Of a stretch of 10,432 nt of DNA, positions 1-6,043 are shown piece after piece. Source of the stretch: Holophagaceae bacterium (GTDB lineage Bacteria; Acidobacteriota; Holophagae; Holophagales; Holophagaceae); assembly GCA_003158505.1 (NCBI GenBank), contig PMJK01000047.1, positions 1 through 10,432 on the forward strand, read 5' to 3'. The position numbers and the translations under genes are program-made. The stretch's first letter is position 1. Each line of letters starts with the position of its first letter. The notes under the pieces are model-generated. The model saw only the letters and a list, made by a program, of their open reading frames with translations, did not search any database and had not been told where the DNA came from.

Positions 1-462
1 ACCACCTTCGCCCACCTGGACGCCACCACGAACCTCAGCCGCGACATTGCCAGCCTCGGCATCTACCCTGCCGTGGACCCCCTGGCCTCCACCAGCCGCC
101 TGCTGGACCCCCGCATTCTGGGGGAACTGCACTACAACACGGCCATGCGCGTCAAGGCGATCCTGCAGAAGTACAAGGAACTGCAGGACATCATCGCCAT
201 CCTCGGCATGGACGAATTGAGCGACGAAGACAAGCTCATCGTGGCCCGCGCCCGCAAGATCCAGCGCTTCCTCAGCCAGCCCTTCTTCGTGGCCGAGCAG
301 TTCACGGGCATGGCCGGCAAGTATGTGAAGCTGGAGGACAGCATCAAGGGCTTCAGCGAAATCTGCGACGGCAAGTGGGACCATCTGCCGGAGCAGGCGT
401 TCTACCTCGTCGGCACCATCGAGGAAGCCGCCGAGAAGGCCGAAAAGCTCGCAGCAGTGTAA
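1..462 (+). CDS. atpD: ATP synthase F1 subunit beta, C-terminal part (5' truncated by window)
   Basis: This is the catalytic beta subunit of F1Fo ATP synthase, which makes ATP from ADP and phosphate on the cytoplasmic face of the membrane. The reading frame is open from base 1 to the TAA at 460-462 and gives the last 153 residues; full-length beta is about 465-480 residues, so the nucleotide-binding part with the P-loop lies upstream. Visible landmarks are TFAHLDATTNLSRDIASLGI, then YPAVDPLASTSR, and DELSDEDK, the form here of the DELSEED helix that contacts the gamma subunit. A GTG at 73 (in PAVDP) is internal and is not a start. atpC follows after 61 bases, as in the usual atpAGDC order. 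The family assignment is certain from these conserved blocks. Confidence 0.98.
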   Translation, partial: TTFAHLDATTNLSRDIASLGIYPAVDPLASTSRLLDPRILGELHYNTAMRVKAILQKYKELQDIIAILGMDELSDEDKLIVARARKIQRFLSQPFFVAEQFTGMAGKYVKLEDSIKGFSEICDGKWDHLPEQAFYLVGTIEEAAEKAEKLAAV

Positions 463-477
463 TTTTGTTTTTCCCAT

Positions 478-506
478 GCTCGGAATCCGCGATGCGAATT
501 CCGAGT
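478..506 (+). other. Hairpin in the atpD-atpC intergenic spacer
   Basis: Bases 479-490 and 494-505 form a 12-pair inverted repeat (CTCGGAATCCGC / GCGAATTCCGAG) around the loop GAT, with a single C-A mismatch; a G-U pair at 478/506 can extend it. It lies between the atpD stop (462) and the atpC ribosome binding site (about 511-516). No T tract follows (TCTTCAAAAG), so it is not a classical intrinsic terminator. It could be an mRNA processing or stability element, or could lower atpC output relative to atpD. The structure is read directly from the sequence; the role is inference. Confidence 0.55.
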
Positions 507-523
507 CTTCAAAAGAGATCACC

Positions 524-946
524 ATGGCACAAACCATCAAACTGGAAGTGGTGACCCCTGAGAGGCCGGTCTTCTCGGCCGAGGTGGCCGAGGTGCAGTT
601 CCCCACGGCCTCTCGCGGCTACTACGGCATCCTGCCTGGCCACACGCCCCTGATGACCGAAGTGGGTGATGGCCTTCTCTACTACGTCCAGGATGGGCAG
701 AAACACTGGATCACGGTCTTCGGCGGCTTCGCTGAAGTCGGCCCGGATCGAGTGACCATCCTGGCACGGGAGAGTGAAACCATGGACATGATCGATCTGG
801 AGCGGGCCGAGGCTTCCCGCCAGCGGGCCCTGAAGCTCCTGAAAGAGGCCCAGACCGACCACGATCTGGCCACGGCCCAGGCCAAGCTGGATGCCAGCCT
901 CATCCGCCTCCAGGCCGCAGGACACCCCGCGGGCCACGGATTCTGA
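524..946 (+). CDS. atpC: ATP synthase F1 subunit epsilon
   Basis: This is the epsilon subunit, part of the F1 central stalk; it couples rotation to catalysis and can inhibit ATP hydrolysis. The protein is 140 residues, normal for the family (about 130-140). It opens with MAQTIKLEVVTPERPVFSAE, the N-terminal beta-sandwich, with the conserved GYYGILPGHTPLMTEVGDG segment near residues 33-51. The C-terminal part (about 90-135) is a charged two-helix region rich in Ala, Glu, Lys and Arg. I start at ATG 524, which has AAGAGA upstream and matches the family N terminus. An in-frame ATG at 476 would add 16 unrelated residues encoded across the intergenic hairpin and is unlikely. The gene follows atpD and ends the ATP synthase group seen here. 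Confidence 0.96.
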   Translation: MAQTIKLEVVTPERPVFSAEVAEVQFPTASRGYYGILPGHTPLMTEVGDGLLYYVQDGQKHWITVFGGFAEVGPDRVTILARESETMDMIDLERAEASRQRALKLLKEAQTDHDLATAQAKLDASLIRLQAAGHPAGHGF

Positions 947-962
947 TCTGGCGGAGCCTGCC

Positions 963-1319
963 TTGAGCGACCTTCCGATCCTGGATCCCCGGCCCCTTGA
1001 TGACCTCCTCAACCTCGGGGGGTCAGCGGACCTGATCCACGAATTGATCGCCTTGTTTCAGGAAGACGTCCCAATCCGTCTGGCGATCCTGAAGACGGCC
1101 ATCGAGGCCGCGGATGCGCCCCAGGCCATGATGGAGGCCCATCAATTGAAGGGGTCCCTGAGCAATATGGGGCTGGTGCGCTTCGCGGATCTGGTCTCCC
1201 GAATCGAATCCCGCGCCAGGGAAGGTCAGGTAGAAAAAGCACCCGGGATTACAGAGGTCTTTTCGGCCTCCTATGAAGAGGCACTTCACGCCTTGAATAC
1301 GGCTTACCCCCAGAACTGA
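963..1319 (+). CDS. Stand-alone HPt (histidine phosphotransfer) domain protein
   Basis: This is a small (118 residues) cytoplasmic HPt protein, expected to relay phosphate between the receiver domains of a two-component phosphorelay. The signature is AHQLKGSLSNMGL around residues 59-71 with the phospho-accepting histidine at residue 60 (H-x-L-K-G-S), followed by the helix containing LVSRIESRAREG. There is no kinase, receiver or membrane segment. I chose the TTG start at 963 because GGCGGAG sits six bases upstream. An in-frame ATG at 891 would overlap atpC by 56 bases, has no visible ribosome binding site and adds a low-complexity N terminus, but cannot be excluded. The gene lies 16 bases after atpC, so it is probably co-transcribed with the ATP synthase operon. 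No partner kinase is in the window, so its pathway is unknown. Confidence 0.85.
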   Translation: MSDLPILDPRPLDDLLNLGGSADLIHELIALFQEDVPIRLAILKTAIEAADAPQAMMEAHQLKGSLSNMGLVRFADLVSRIESRAREGQVEKAPGITEVFSASYEEALHALNTAYPQN

Positions 1320-1323
1320 GCTC

Positions 1324-2085
1324 TCACCAGATCAGGCGTTCATCCTGATCGAGCAGACTGACCCGGGGGTCCCGGAGTGCCTGCAGCTGAGGCAGCATGG
1401 TCGCCCTATCCCCGGGCGTCAGATGATAAATCCGTACCGGAACATCGGATTTCAGCTTCCTCAACTCGACCCCGAGTTTGTCAGGGGTGAGGTGCTTGGA
1501 GGCCTCGGCCAGCCCGGCCTGCTCGTTCGGGAAGCTGGCTTCGGCGATGACGAGCCGCAGGTTGGGCGTGTCGTTGGCCACCTCCCAGATGCGGTCGGTT
1601 TCAGCCGTGTCACTGGTGAAGATGAAGGCGTCCTTGCCATCCTCTACCTTGTAACCCACGCAGGGTACGAGGTGATTCACGCGGATGGGGGTGATCCGGA
1701 GGCCGCAAACGTCGTAGGTGCGCTCTGCCTCGATGTCCGTGTAGCGAATGGTGGGGTCATTCGGGCTCGGAATCACGCTGAAGTCAGGCCACAACTCATC
1801 GTTGAAGAGATGGCGCCGAAGCACATCGAGGGTCTCGGGCAGGGCGTGGATCTCCACTGCCTCATGGGTATGGCCGAAGATGTTCTTGGTGAAGAAAGGC
1901 AGCGTGCAGATGTGGTCCAGATGGGAATGGCTGATGAAGACATGGTGGATCTTGATTTGCTCATCCACCGTGAGGGCCGCCGTGAGCGAACCTGCATCGA
2001 TGGCCACACAGCCGTTCACCAGGAGCCCCGTCAGGCGCTCCCCGTTGGCCTCGCCCCCGCTGCAGCCCAGGATCCGTAGTTCCAT
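1324..2085 (-). CDS. Metallo-beta-lactamase-fold hydrolase, class II cyclic-nucleotide phosphodiesterase-like
   Basis: This is a 253-residue soluble metal-dependent hydrolase. The fold is shown by the HxHxDH motif in ISHSHLDHICTLPFF (H53, H55, D57, H58), and by further candidate ligands H138 (VNHLVPCVGY), D159 (FTSDTAETD) and H198 or H221 (SKHLTP, YHLTPG). The spacing and wording of the motifs (SHxHLDHI, then FTSDT, then EASFPN, then SKHLTP) resemble class II 3',5'-cyclic-nucleotide phosphodiesterases of the CpdP type, so cAMP or a related cyclic nucleotide is a plausible substrate. This is inference, since RNase Z-like members share part of the pattern. There is no signal peptide. GAGGAG lies only two bases before the ATG, an unusually short gap, but MELRILGCSGG fits the family start. 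Its stop lies four bases from that of the HPt gene on the opposite strand. Confidence 0.85.
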   Translation of the reverse strand: MELRILGCSGGEANGERLTGLLVNGCVAIDAGSLTAALTVDEQIKIHHVFISHSHLDHICTLPFFTKNIFGHTHEAVEIHALPETLDVLRRHLFNDELWPDFSVIPSPNDPTIRYTDIEAERTYDVCGLRITPIRVNHLVPCVGYKVEDGKDAFIFTSDTAETDRIWEVANDTPNLRLVIAEASFPNEQAGLAEASKHLTPDKLGVELRKLKSDVPVRIYHLTPGDRATMLPQLQALRDPRVSLLDQDERLIW

Positions 2086-2116
2086 CGCTCCTCGATGTAA
2101 GTGGACTCATCATACG

Positions 2117-2145
2117 AAAAAGGGACGCCGGAGGCGCCCCTTTTT
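2117..2145 (-). terminator. Intrinsic terminator after the outer-membrane barrel gene
   Basis: A stem with arms at 2117-2129 and 2133-2145 surrounds a three-base loop. GC-rich inner pairs are flanked by a run of five A on one side and five T on the other. The single imperfect position (2125/2137) is A-C when read on the plus strand but G-U in minus-strand RNA, so the structure favours the minus strand. It lies just after the stop of the minus-strand gene that ends at 2163 and before the hydrolase start at 2085. It should separate those two genes in transcription. Confidence 0.85.
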
Positions 2146-2162
2146 CACAGAAGGGACAAACA

Positions 2163-2756
2163 CTAGAACCGGATGCCGCCATAGAGGCCGATCTGGACCT
2201 GGGGTGCCAGGGCTTCGGCGAAATCCTTGGGTGTGTTGGTGGCGCTGTTCTTGGAGAGGGGCGCGGCCACTTCCAGGGCGAAGAAGGGGCTGACCACTGG
2301 CGTCGGAATGCTGAAGCCGACGTTCACCCGCGCCCAGGCGCGGCCCTGGTTGGTATCGCCATTGCCTAGTGGACCAGAGGTGGTCTGCCAGGTGAGCTTC
2401 TCGGTGCGGTACTCGACGCCGGCGCCCACGTTGACCAGGAACTTCCAGTTCACCATGGCGCCAACGGCCCAGTACTGGTTGTCCAGCTCGCCGAGCTTGG
2501 CGCCATTGACTGTCAGGTCCCCCGTGGTCTTGTTGTGCCAGGTGGCGTTCAGCTGGAGGGCCGCCACCTTCAGATCCAGGACGTCAAACCCGCCACGGAT
2601 GCCGAGCCCGGTGGGGCTCACGGCGTCGAAGTTCGTGCCGCCAGCGATCGTCGCAGTCTGGGCCTGGCCGATTTGCTTATCGAGAAGGAGGCCCAATTCT
2701 CCAGCCATGACAGGGAGGACGGCCATCATGGGTACGAGCAGAAGCCTCTTGCGCAT
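2163..2756 (-). CDS. Outer-membrane beta-barrel family protein (function unknown)
   Basis: This is a 197-residue exported protein, probably a small outer-membrane barrel. It begins MRKRLLLVPMMAVLPVMAGE, a typical Sec signal peptide with cleavage likely after VMA or VMAG. The rest is alternating hydrophobic/polar beta-strand sequence (for example QYWAVGAMVNWKFLVNVGAG, then RAWARVNVGFSIP, then SPFFALEVAAPL). It ends QIGLYGGIRF with a C-terminal Phe, the usual barrel-assembly signal. The start at 2756 has GGAGG five bases upstream; the frame stays open further upstream, but that part is antisense to the TPR gene and is not supported. It has its own likely promoter (2785-2813) and terminator (2117-2145), so it is probably monocistronic. 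I do not recognise a specific family or substrate. Confidence 0.85.
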   Translation of the reverse strand: MRKRLLLVPMMAVLPVMAGELGLLLDKQIGQAQTATIAGGTNFDAVSPTGLGIRGGFDVLDLKVAALQLNATWHNKTTGDLTVNGAKLGELDNQYWAVGAMVNWKFLVNVGAGVEYRTEKLTWQTTSGPLGNGDTNQGRAWARVNVGFSIPTPVVSPFFALEVAAPLSKNSATNTPKDFAEALAPQVQIGLYGGIRF

Positions 2757-2784
2757 GGCAACCTCCAATTCCGATAGACCCTGC

Positions 2785-2813
2785 ATGATCCGCCCAGGTT
2801 GAAGCCTGGTCAA
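2785..2813 (-). promoter_or_regulatory. Likely sigma-70-type promoter for the beta-barrel gene
   Basis: Read on the minus strand, TTGACC (2813-2808; five of six consensus bases) is followed by a 17-base spacer and GATCAT (2790-2785; four of six). Transcription would start near 2778, about 20 bases before the ATG at 2756, leaving room for the GGAGG ribosome binding site. The -35 box overlaps two short nested inverted repeats (2794-2815) that could bind a regulator. Confidence 0.45.
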
Positions 2814-2850
2814 CCACCTTTGGCATTCCATCCTTGTTAATCTCAGGTTC

Positions 2851-3894
2851 ATGCGGGCCCACTTACATTTCCTGCTCATGGATGACTTCGACCCCGACAC
2901 GGGAGAGCTCGCTTTGCGGGTGGCGTTCCAACCTGGGCGGGATACCGGATTGGAACTGATCCGGCTCCGGTTGCATCTGGGACGAGCCGGGAATCCCTTG
3001 GAACCCCTCATCCGCGAACTTCGCACCCATGTGCAGATGCCAATTCCCCCCCTTTGGGAACACGGGCTCAAGACCATCGTCCACGCCATCGAAGAGGAAC
3101 TCGGTGGCCCTGACGGGCGCAATGCCCTGCGCTACCTGTGGGTTCGCACCCAGCTGCTCCATCCAGCCGAACCAGGCCGGTCCACCCCCAACCACCCCGT
3201 TTCCCGGCAGGTGGAGATCCTCCGGGATTGGGCCCACCGGCTGGACCGGGAAGGCCAATCCCTGCGGGCGGCCGAGATTCTGGACCGGCTGCTGCTCCTG
3301 GCTCCCAAGGATGTGACCACCCTTGCCTACCTGGCGGGTTTCTTCCGATCCCAAGGCATGGCGGAGGAAATGGCCGCCGTGACCGAACGGTGGAGCAAGG
3401 TGGAGCCAGACCGGGTGGAGGCGAAATTGCATCGCGGCGAGGCCCTGCTGCGCCTGGGCCGGGCCCAGGAGGCCCGGGCCATGTTTGAACTCGTGTTGAA
3501 GGTCAACCCCGTCCATCTCTTGGCCCACCTCGGCATGGCCCAGGCCCTGGGAATGCTCGGCGGCAATCCCTTCCCCCACCTGGATGCGTCCCAGGAACTG
3601 GACCCCGCCGCCACGGCCTCCGTCCTGCGGGAAACCTTCGACTACCGGTTGCTGACGGCCCCACCCGGGGACCGGAACCACAGTCTGGAAGATCTGCCCC
3701 CCCTCCTCGGTGTCTCCGGTGCCGAGGTGCAGGATTATCTTCAGTTCCTTGGGCTGCCTCTTTCGGGACCCGAGGGAACGGTGCGGGAGTCCGAGTTGGC
3801 TCGATGGGTGGGCGTGATGAACCGGTACGCCTTGCTCCCGGGGGGGCTGAACTGGTCGGCACCCACGCCAAGGCGAATTCCCGAATTGGGATGA
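2851..3894 (+). CDS. TPR-repeat protein with a possible C-terminal helix-turn-helix
   Basis: This is a 347-residue soluble protein with no signal peptide or membrane segment. Residues 1-105 match nothing I recognise. Residues about 120-252 look like tetratricopeptide repeats: helical pairs such as LRAAEILDRLLLLAPKDVTT and KLHRGEALLRLGRAQEARAM, each ending near a Pro in the usual position. Residues about 280-325 (LPPLLGVSGAEVQDYLQFLG, then ESELARWV) resemble a MerR/excisionase-type helix-turn-helix, which is only a suggestion. TPRs mediate protein-protein contacts, so an adaptor or regulatory role is possible. ATG 2851 has only a weak AGG upstream; ATG 2878 is an alternative start giving MDDFDPDTG. 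The gene is divergent from the barrel gene and 42 bases upstream of purC, so the two may be co-transcribed. Confidence 0.75.
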   Translation: MRAHLHFLLMDDFDPDTGELALRVAFQPGRDTGLELIRLRLHLGRAGNPLEPLIRELRTHVQMPIPPLWEHGLKTIVHAIEEELGGPDGRNALRYLWVRTQLLHPAEPGRSTPNHPVSRQVEILRDWAHRLDREGQSLRAAEILDRLLLLAPKDVTTLAYLAGFFRSQGMAEEMAAVTERWSKVEPDRVEAKLHRGEALLRLGRAQEARAMFELVLKVNPVHLLAHLGMAQALGMLGGNPFPHLDASQELDPAATASVLRETFDYRLLTAPPGDRNHSLEDLPPLLGVSGAEVQDYLQFLGLPLSGPEGTVRESELARWVGVMNRYALLPGGLNWSAPTPRRIPELG

Positions 3895-3936
3895 GTCGCC
3901 GTTCTCAGCGATGATGGAAGTTCCAAGGGGTAATCC

Positions 3937-4815
3937 ATGTCCATCCTCCTCAGCACAGATCTCCCATTTCCGATCTTCCGCCGGGGCAAAGTGCGCGATG
4001 TGTACGACCTGGGAACCCAACTCCTCATCGTGGCCACCGACCGCATCAGTGCTTTCGATTGCGTGATGCCCGAGGGCATCCCCGACAAGGGTCGAATCCT
4101 GACAGCCGTGGCAGCCTACTGGTTTGCCGCCACCCAGGATCTGGTGCCCAACCATTTCCGCGGGAACCCCGGGTGGCCCGCGGGTCTGGAGCCCTACCAC
4201 GAGGCCCTGGCGGGCCGCGCGGTGATCGTGGAAAAGACCCGGCCCCTTCCCGTGGAATGCGTGGTGCGCGGCTACCTGGCGGGCAGTGGCTGGAAGGAAT
4301 ACCAGTCGGATGGGTCCGTCTGCGGCGTATCGCTCCCCGCTGGCCTGAGGCTCGCGGATCGTCTGTCAGAGCCCATCTTCACGCCGGCCACCAAGGCCGA
4401 AGAGGGCCACGATGAGAATATTTCCTTCGAACGCATGGCCGAGATCGTGGGCGCGGAGCAGGCCCTCCGGTTGCGGGACCTGAGCCTGGCGCTCTACCGC
4501 CGTGGCGCCGAACTGGCCGCCAACCGCGGCATCCTGCTGGCGGATACCAAATTCGAGTTCGGGCTCAGCACCTACGGGGAACTGATCCTGATCGACGAGG
4601 CCCTCACGCCGGACAGCAGCCGCTATTGGTTGGCGGATTCCTGGGCGCCCGGGAAGAACCCGCCGAGCCTCGACAAGCAGTTCCTGCGCGACTATCTGGA
4701 GACACTGGCGGATTGGGACAAGCAGCCCCCGGCGCCCCATCTTCCCCCGGCGATCATCGAAGGCATCCGGGCCCGCTACCTGGATCTGGCAGGCCGTTTT
4801 GGCATCAGCGTATAG
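3937..4815 (+). CDS. purC: Phosphoribosylaminoimidazole-succinocarboxamide synthase (SAICAR synthetase)
   Basis: PurC carries out a late step of de novo IMP synthesis: it joins carboxyaminoimidazole ribonucleotide (CAIR) with aspartate using ATP to form SAICAR, in the cytoplasm. The protein is 292 residues, the longer form of the family (also seen in yeast Ade1) rather than the roughly 240-residue form. Conserved blocks are RRGKVRDVYDL (15-25), TDRISAFDCVMPEGIPDKG (34-52), VECVVRGYLAGSGWKEYQ (106-123), the SAICAR synthetase signature region ending near ADTKFEFG (202-209), and LIDEALTPDSSRYW (218-231). The start is well supported by AAGGGG six bases before ATG 3937. No other purine gene is in the window. 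Its 3' end overlaps the convergent M16-like gene by 11 bases. Confidence 0.97.
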   Translation: MSILLSTDLPFPIFRRGKVRDVYDLGTQLLIVATDRISAFDCVMPEGIPDKGRILTAVAAYWFAATQDLVPNHFRGNPGWPAGLEPYHEALAGRAVIVEKTRPLPVECVVRGYLAGSGWKEYQSDGSVCGVSLPAGLRLADRLSEPIFTPATKAEEGHDENISFERMAEIVGAEQALRLRDLSLALYRRGAELAANRGILLADTKFEFGLSTYGELILIDEALTPDSSRYWLADSWAPGKNPPSLDKQFLRDYLETLADWDKQPPAPHLPPAIIEGIRARYLDLAGRFGISV

Positions 4816-6043
4816 TCAGCGATTTCAGGTCACCTGGATCGCCCGAGGCACCCATTCGCAGGTTCGCGGGATCAAGCCAGTTCCGCAGACCCAGGTTCAG
4901 CGCGTCCAGGGACAGGGCCTTTAAGCGGTCCTCGGCTACGCCGCGTCCCAGGGCTTCGGCCAGGGCCCTATCCATCTGGGCTTCGGGATGCAGGGAATCC
5001 AGACTGCGGCGGGCGAACCAGGCGACCCGGACCCGATCCAGATCAGCTTGCGCAAATCCGCGTCGACGGAAGGTTTCCAGCCGCTCGAGAAAAAGGGACC
5101 CGACAATGGCGCCAGAAGTGCCCGCTGGGTCATCCAAGGTGGCCACTAGGCAGCCATCCTCGACCGCCACTCGGACAGGGGAGAGGCTCATGTCTCCGGG
5201 CACCAGAAGGTTCAACAGTTCAGCGGCCTCCGGTGCGAGACCTCCCGGCCGGGAGGCCACCGCCTGGACTCGGATCCCGGCTCCTGGCGCGGAGATTCTT
5301 GGGGCGTCCGCAGGGACTGACGGAGGCGGGGCCGAAGCTGACCGTGAAGGAAGATTGCCGGGAGAGGATGGCTCCTGGGCCGTCCAGGACCCCAGGCTCA
5401 GGAGCACCAGACGCTTGGCCTGTTCCAGCCCGAGGTCGCCGTGGAGGATCAGGACCGCTCGATCCGGCCGGAACGCTTTGGCGCGGAAGGCCAGAAGGTC
5501 CTGAAGCGTGATGGCTTTCAGGCTGTTCAATGTGAATCTTGAAGCGGGATCCTGGGTCAGGGCCTGCCGCAACCGCTCATGGGGAGACCCCTCCGGACGC
5601 TCCAGCTGCCGCTGACAGGCCAGTCGCTGGATCTCCAGGAGAGAAGGGTCGAACAGCGAACGCAGCAAGCGGTCAGCCAACAGCCCCATGGCCCGGTCCT
5701 GGTCCCGGCTGCGGGCCACCAGCCGCCAGGTGAATCCCCTGGCGGCTAGGGATTGAGTCAGCTGGATGCCGGAGTCCTCCAGAATCCGATCAAGGTCGTC
5801 TGCCTTCAGATCGGCCATCTCCGCACGGTCAATCATCCGGTAGAACAGCAGGGGGAGCCCCTGGCGGCCCGCAGGCGTGTCGTCGGATTCGATCCTCAGG
5901 TAGAGGCGCGCCCGCACCAGAGGATGCTCATGATCCTCCAGGTGCACCACCCGCAACCCGTTCGGCAGCGTGAATCCCTGGTCCCTCGGCTGGGCCTGAA
6001 GGGAGAGGGCCGAGGCCAGGAAGACCATCTGCATGACCCTCAC
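4805..6043 (-). CDS. M16 peptidase-like protein lacking the zinc motif (second of a tandem pair)
   Basis: This is a 412-residue exported protein of the M16 (pitrilysin/insulinase) fold. The N terminus MRVMQMVFLASALSLQAQ is a signal peptide, placing it in the periplasm. FTLPNGLRVVHLEDHEHPLV (24-43) is the typical M16 first strand. Where active members have HxxEH, this protein reads LLFYR (residues 65-69, bases 5837-5851), so both zinc histidines and the catalytic Glu are absent. A second M16 lobe (about 255-405) follows a Ser/Pro/Ala-rich linker (about 222-252). The GTG start at 6043 overlaps the TGA of the upstream gene (GTGA), with GGAG five bases before it, indicating translational coupling; ATG 6034 is an alternative. 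By family precedent it is a non-catalytic partner subunit, perhaps of the gene just upstream. Confidence 0.85.
   Translation of the reverse strand: MRVMQMVFLASALSLQAQPRDQGFTLPNGLRVVHLEDHEHPLVRARLYLRIESDDTPAGRQGLPLLFYRMIDRAEMADLKADDLDRILEDSGIQLTQSLAARGFTWRLVARSRDQDRAMGLLADRLLRSLFDPSLLEIQRLACQRQLERPEGSPHERLRQALTQDPASRFTLNSLKAITLQDLLAFRAKAFRPDRAVLILHGDLGLEQAKRLVLLSLGSWTAQEPSSPGNLPSRSASAPPPSVPADAPRISAPGAGIRVQAVASRPGGLAPEAAELLNLLVPGDMSLSPVRVAVEDGCLVATLDDPAGTSGAIVGSLFLERLETFRRRGFAQADLDRVRVAWFARRSLDSLHPEAQMDRALAEALGRGVAEDRLKALSLDALNLGLRNWLDPANLRMGASGDPGDLKSLTIR

Noticed and set aside
476..523. Upstream ATG for atpC adding 16 residues
   Set aside because: The extra residues are encoded by the intergenic hairpin and do not match the family; ATG 524 has a ribosome binding site and the family N terminus.
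2117..2145. Reading the A-run/T-run hairpin as a bidirectional terminator
   Set aside because: No plus-strand transcript is expected to arrive there, and the one non-Watson-Crick pair is an A-C mismatch on the plus strand, so I assign it to the minus strand only.
2757..3122. Upstream extension of the barrel-protein frame
   Set aside because: The extension is antisense to the TPR gene; the signal peptide and GGAGG both mark 2756 as the start.
2863..4200. Long minus-strand open frame (445 codons) antisense to the TPR gene and purC
   Set aside because: It covers a well-supported TPR gene and purC, its protein is rich in Gly, Gln and His with no recognisable domain, and such frames are expected opposite GC-rich genes.
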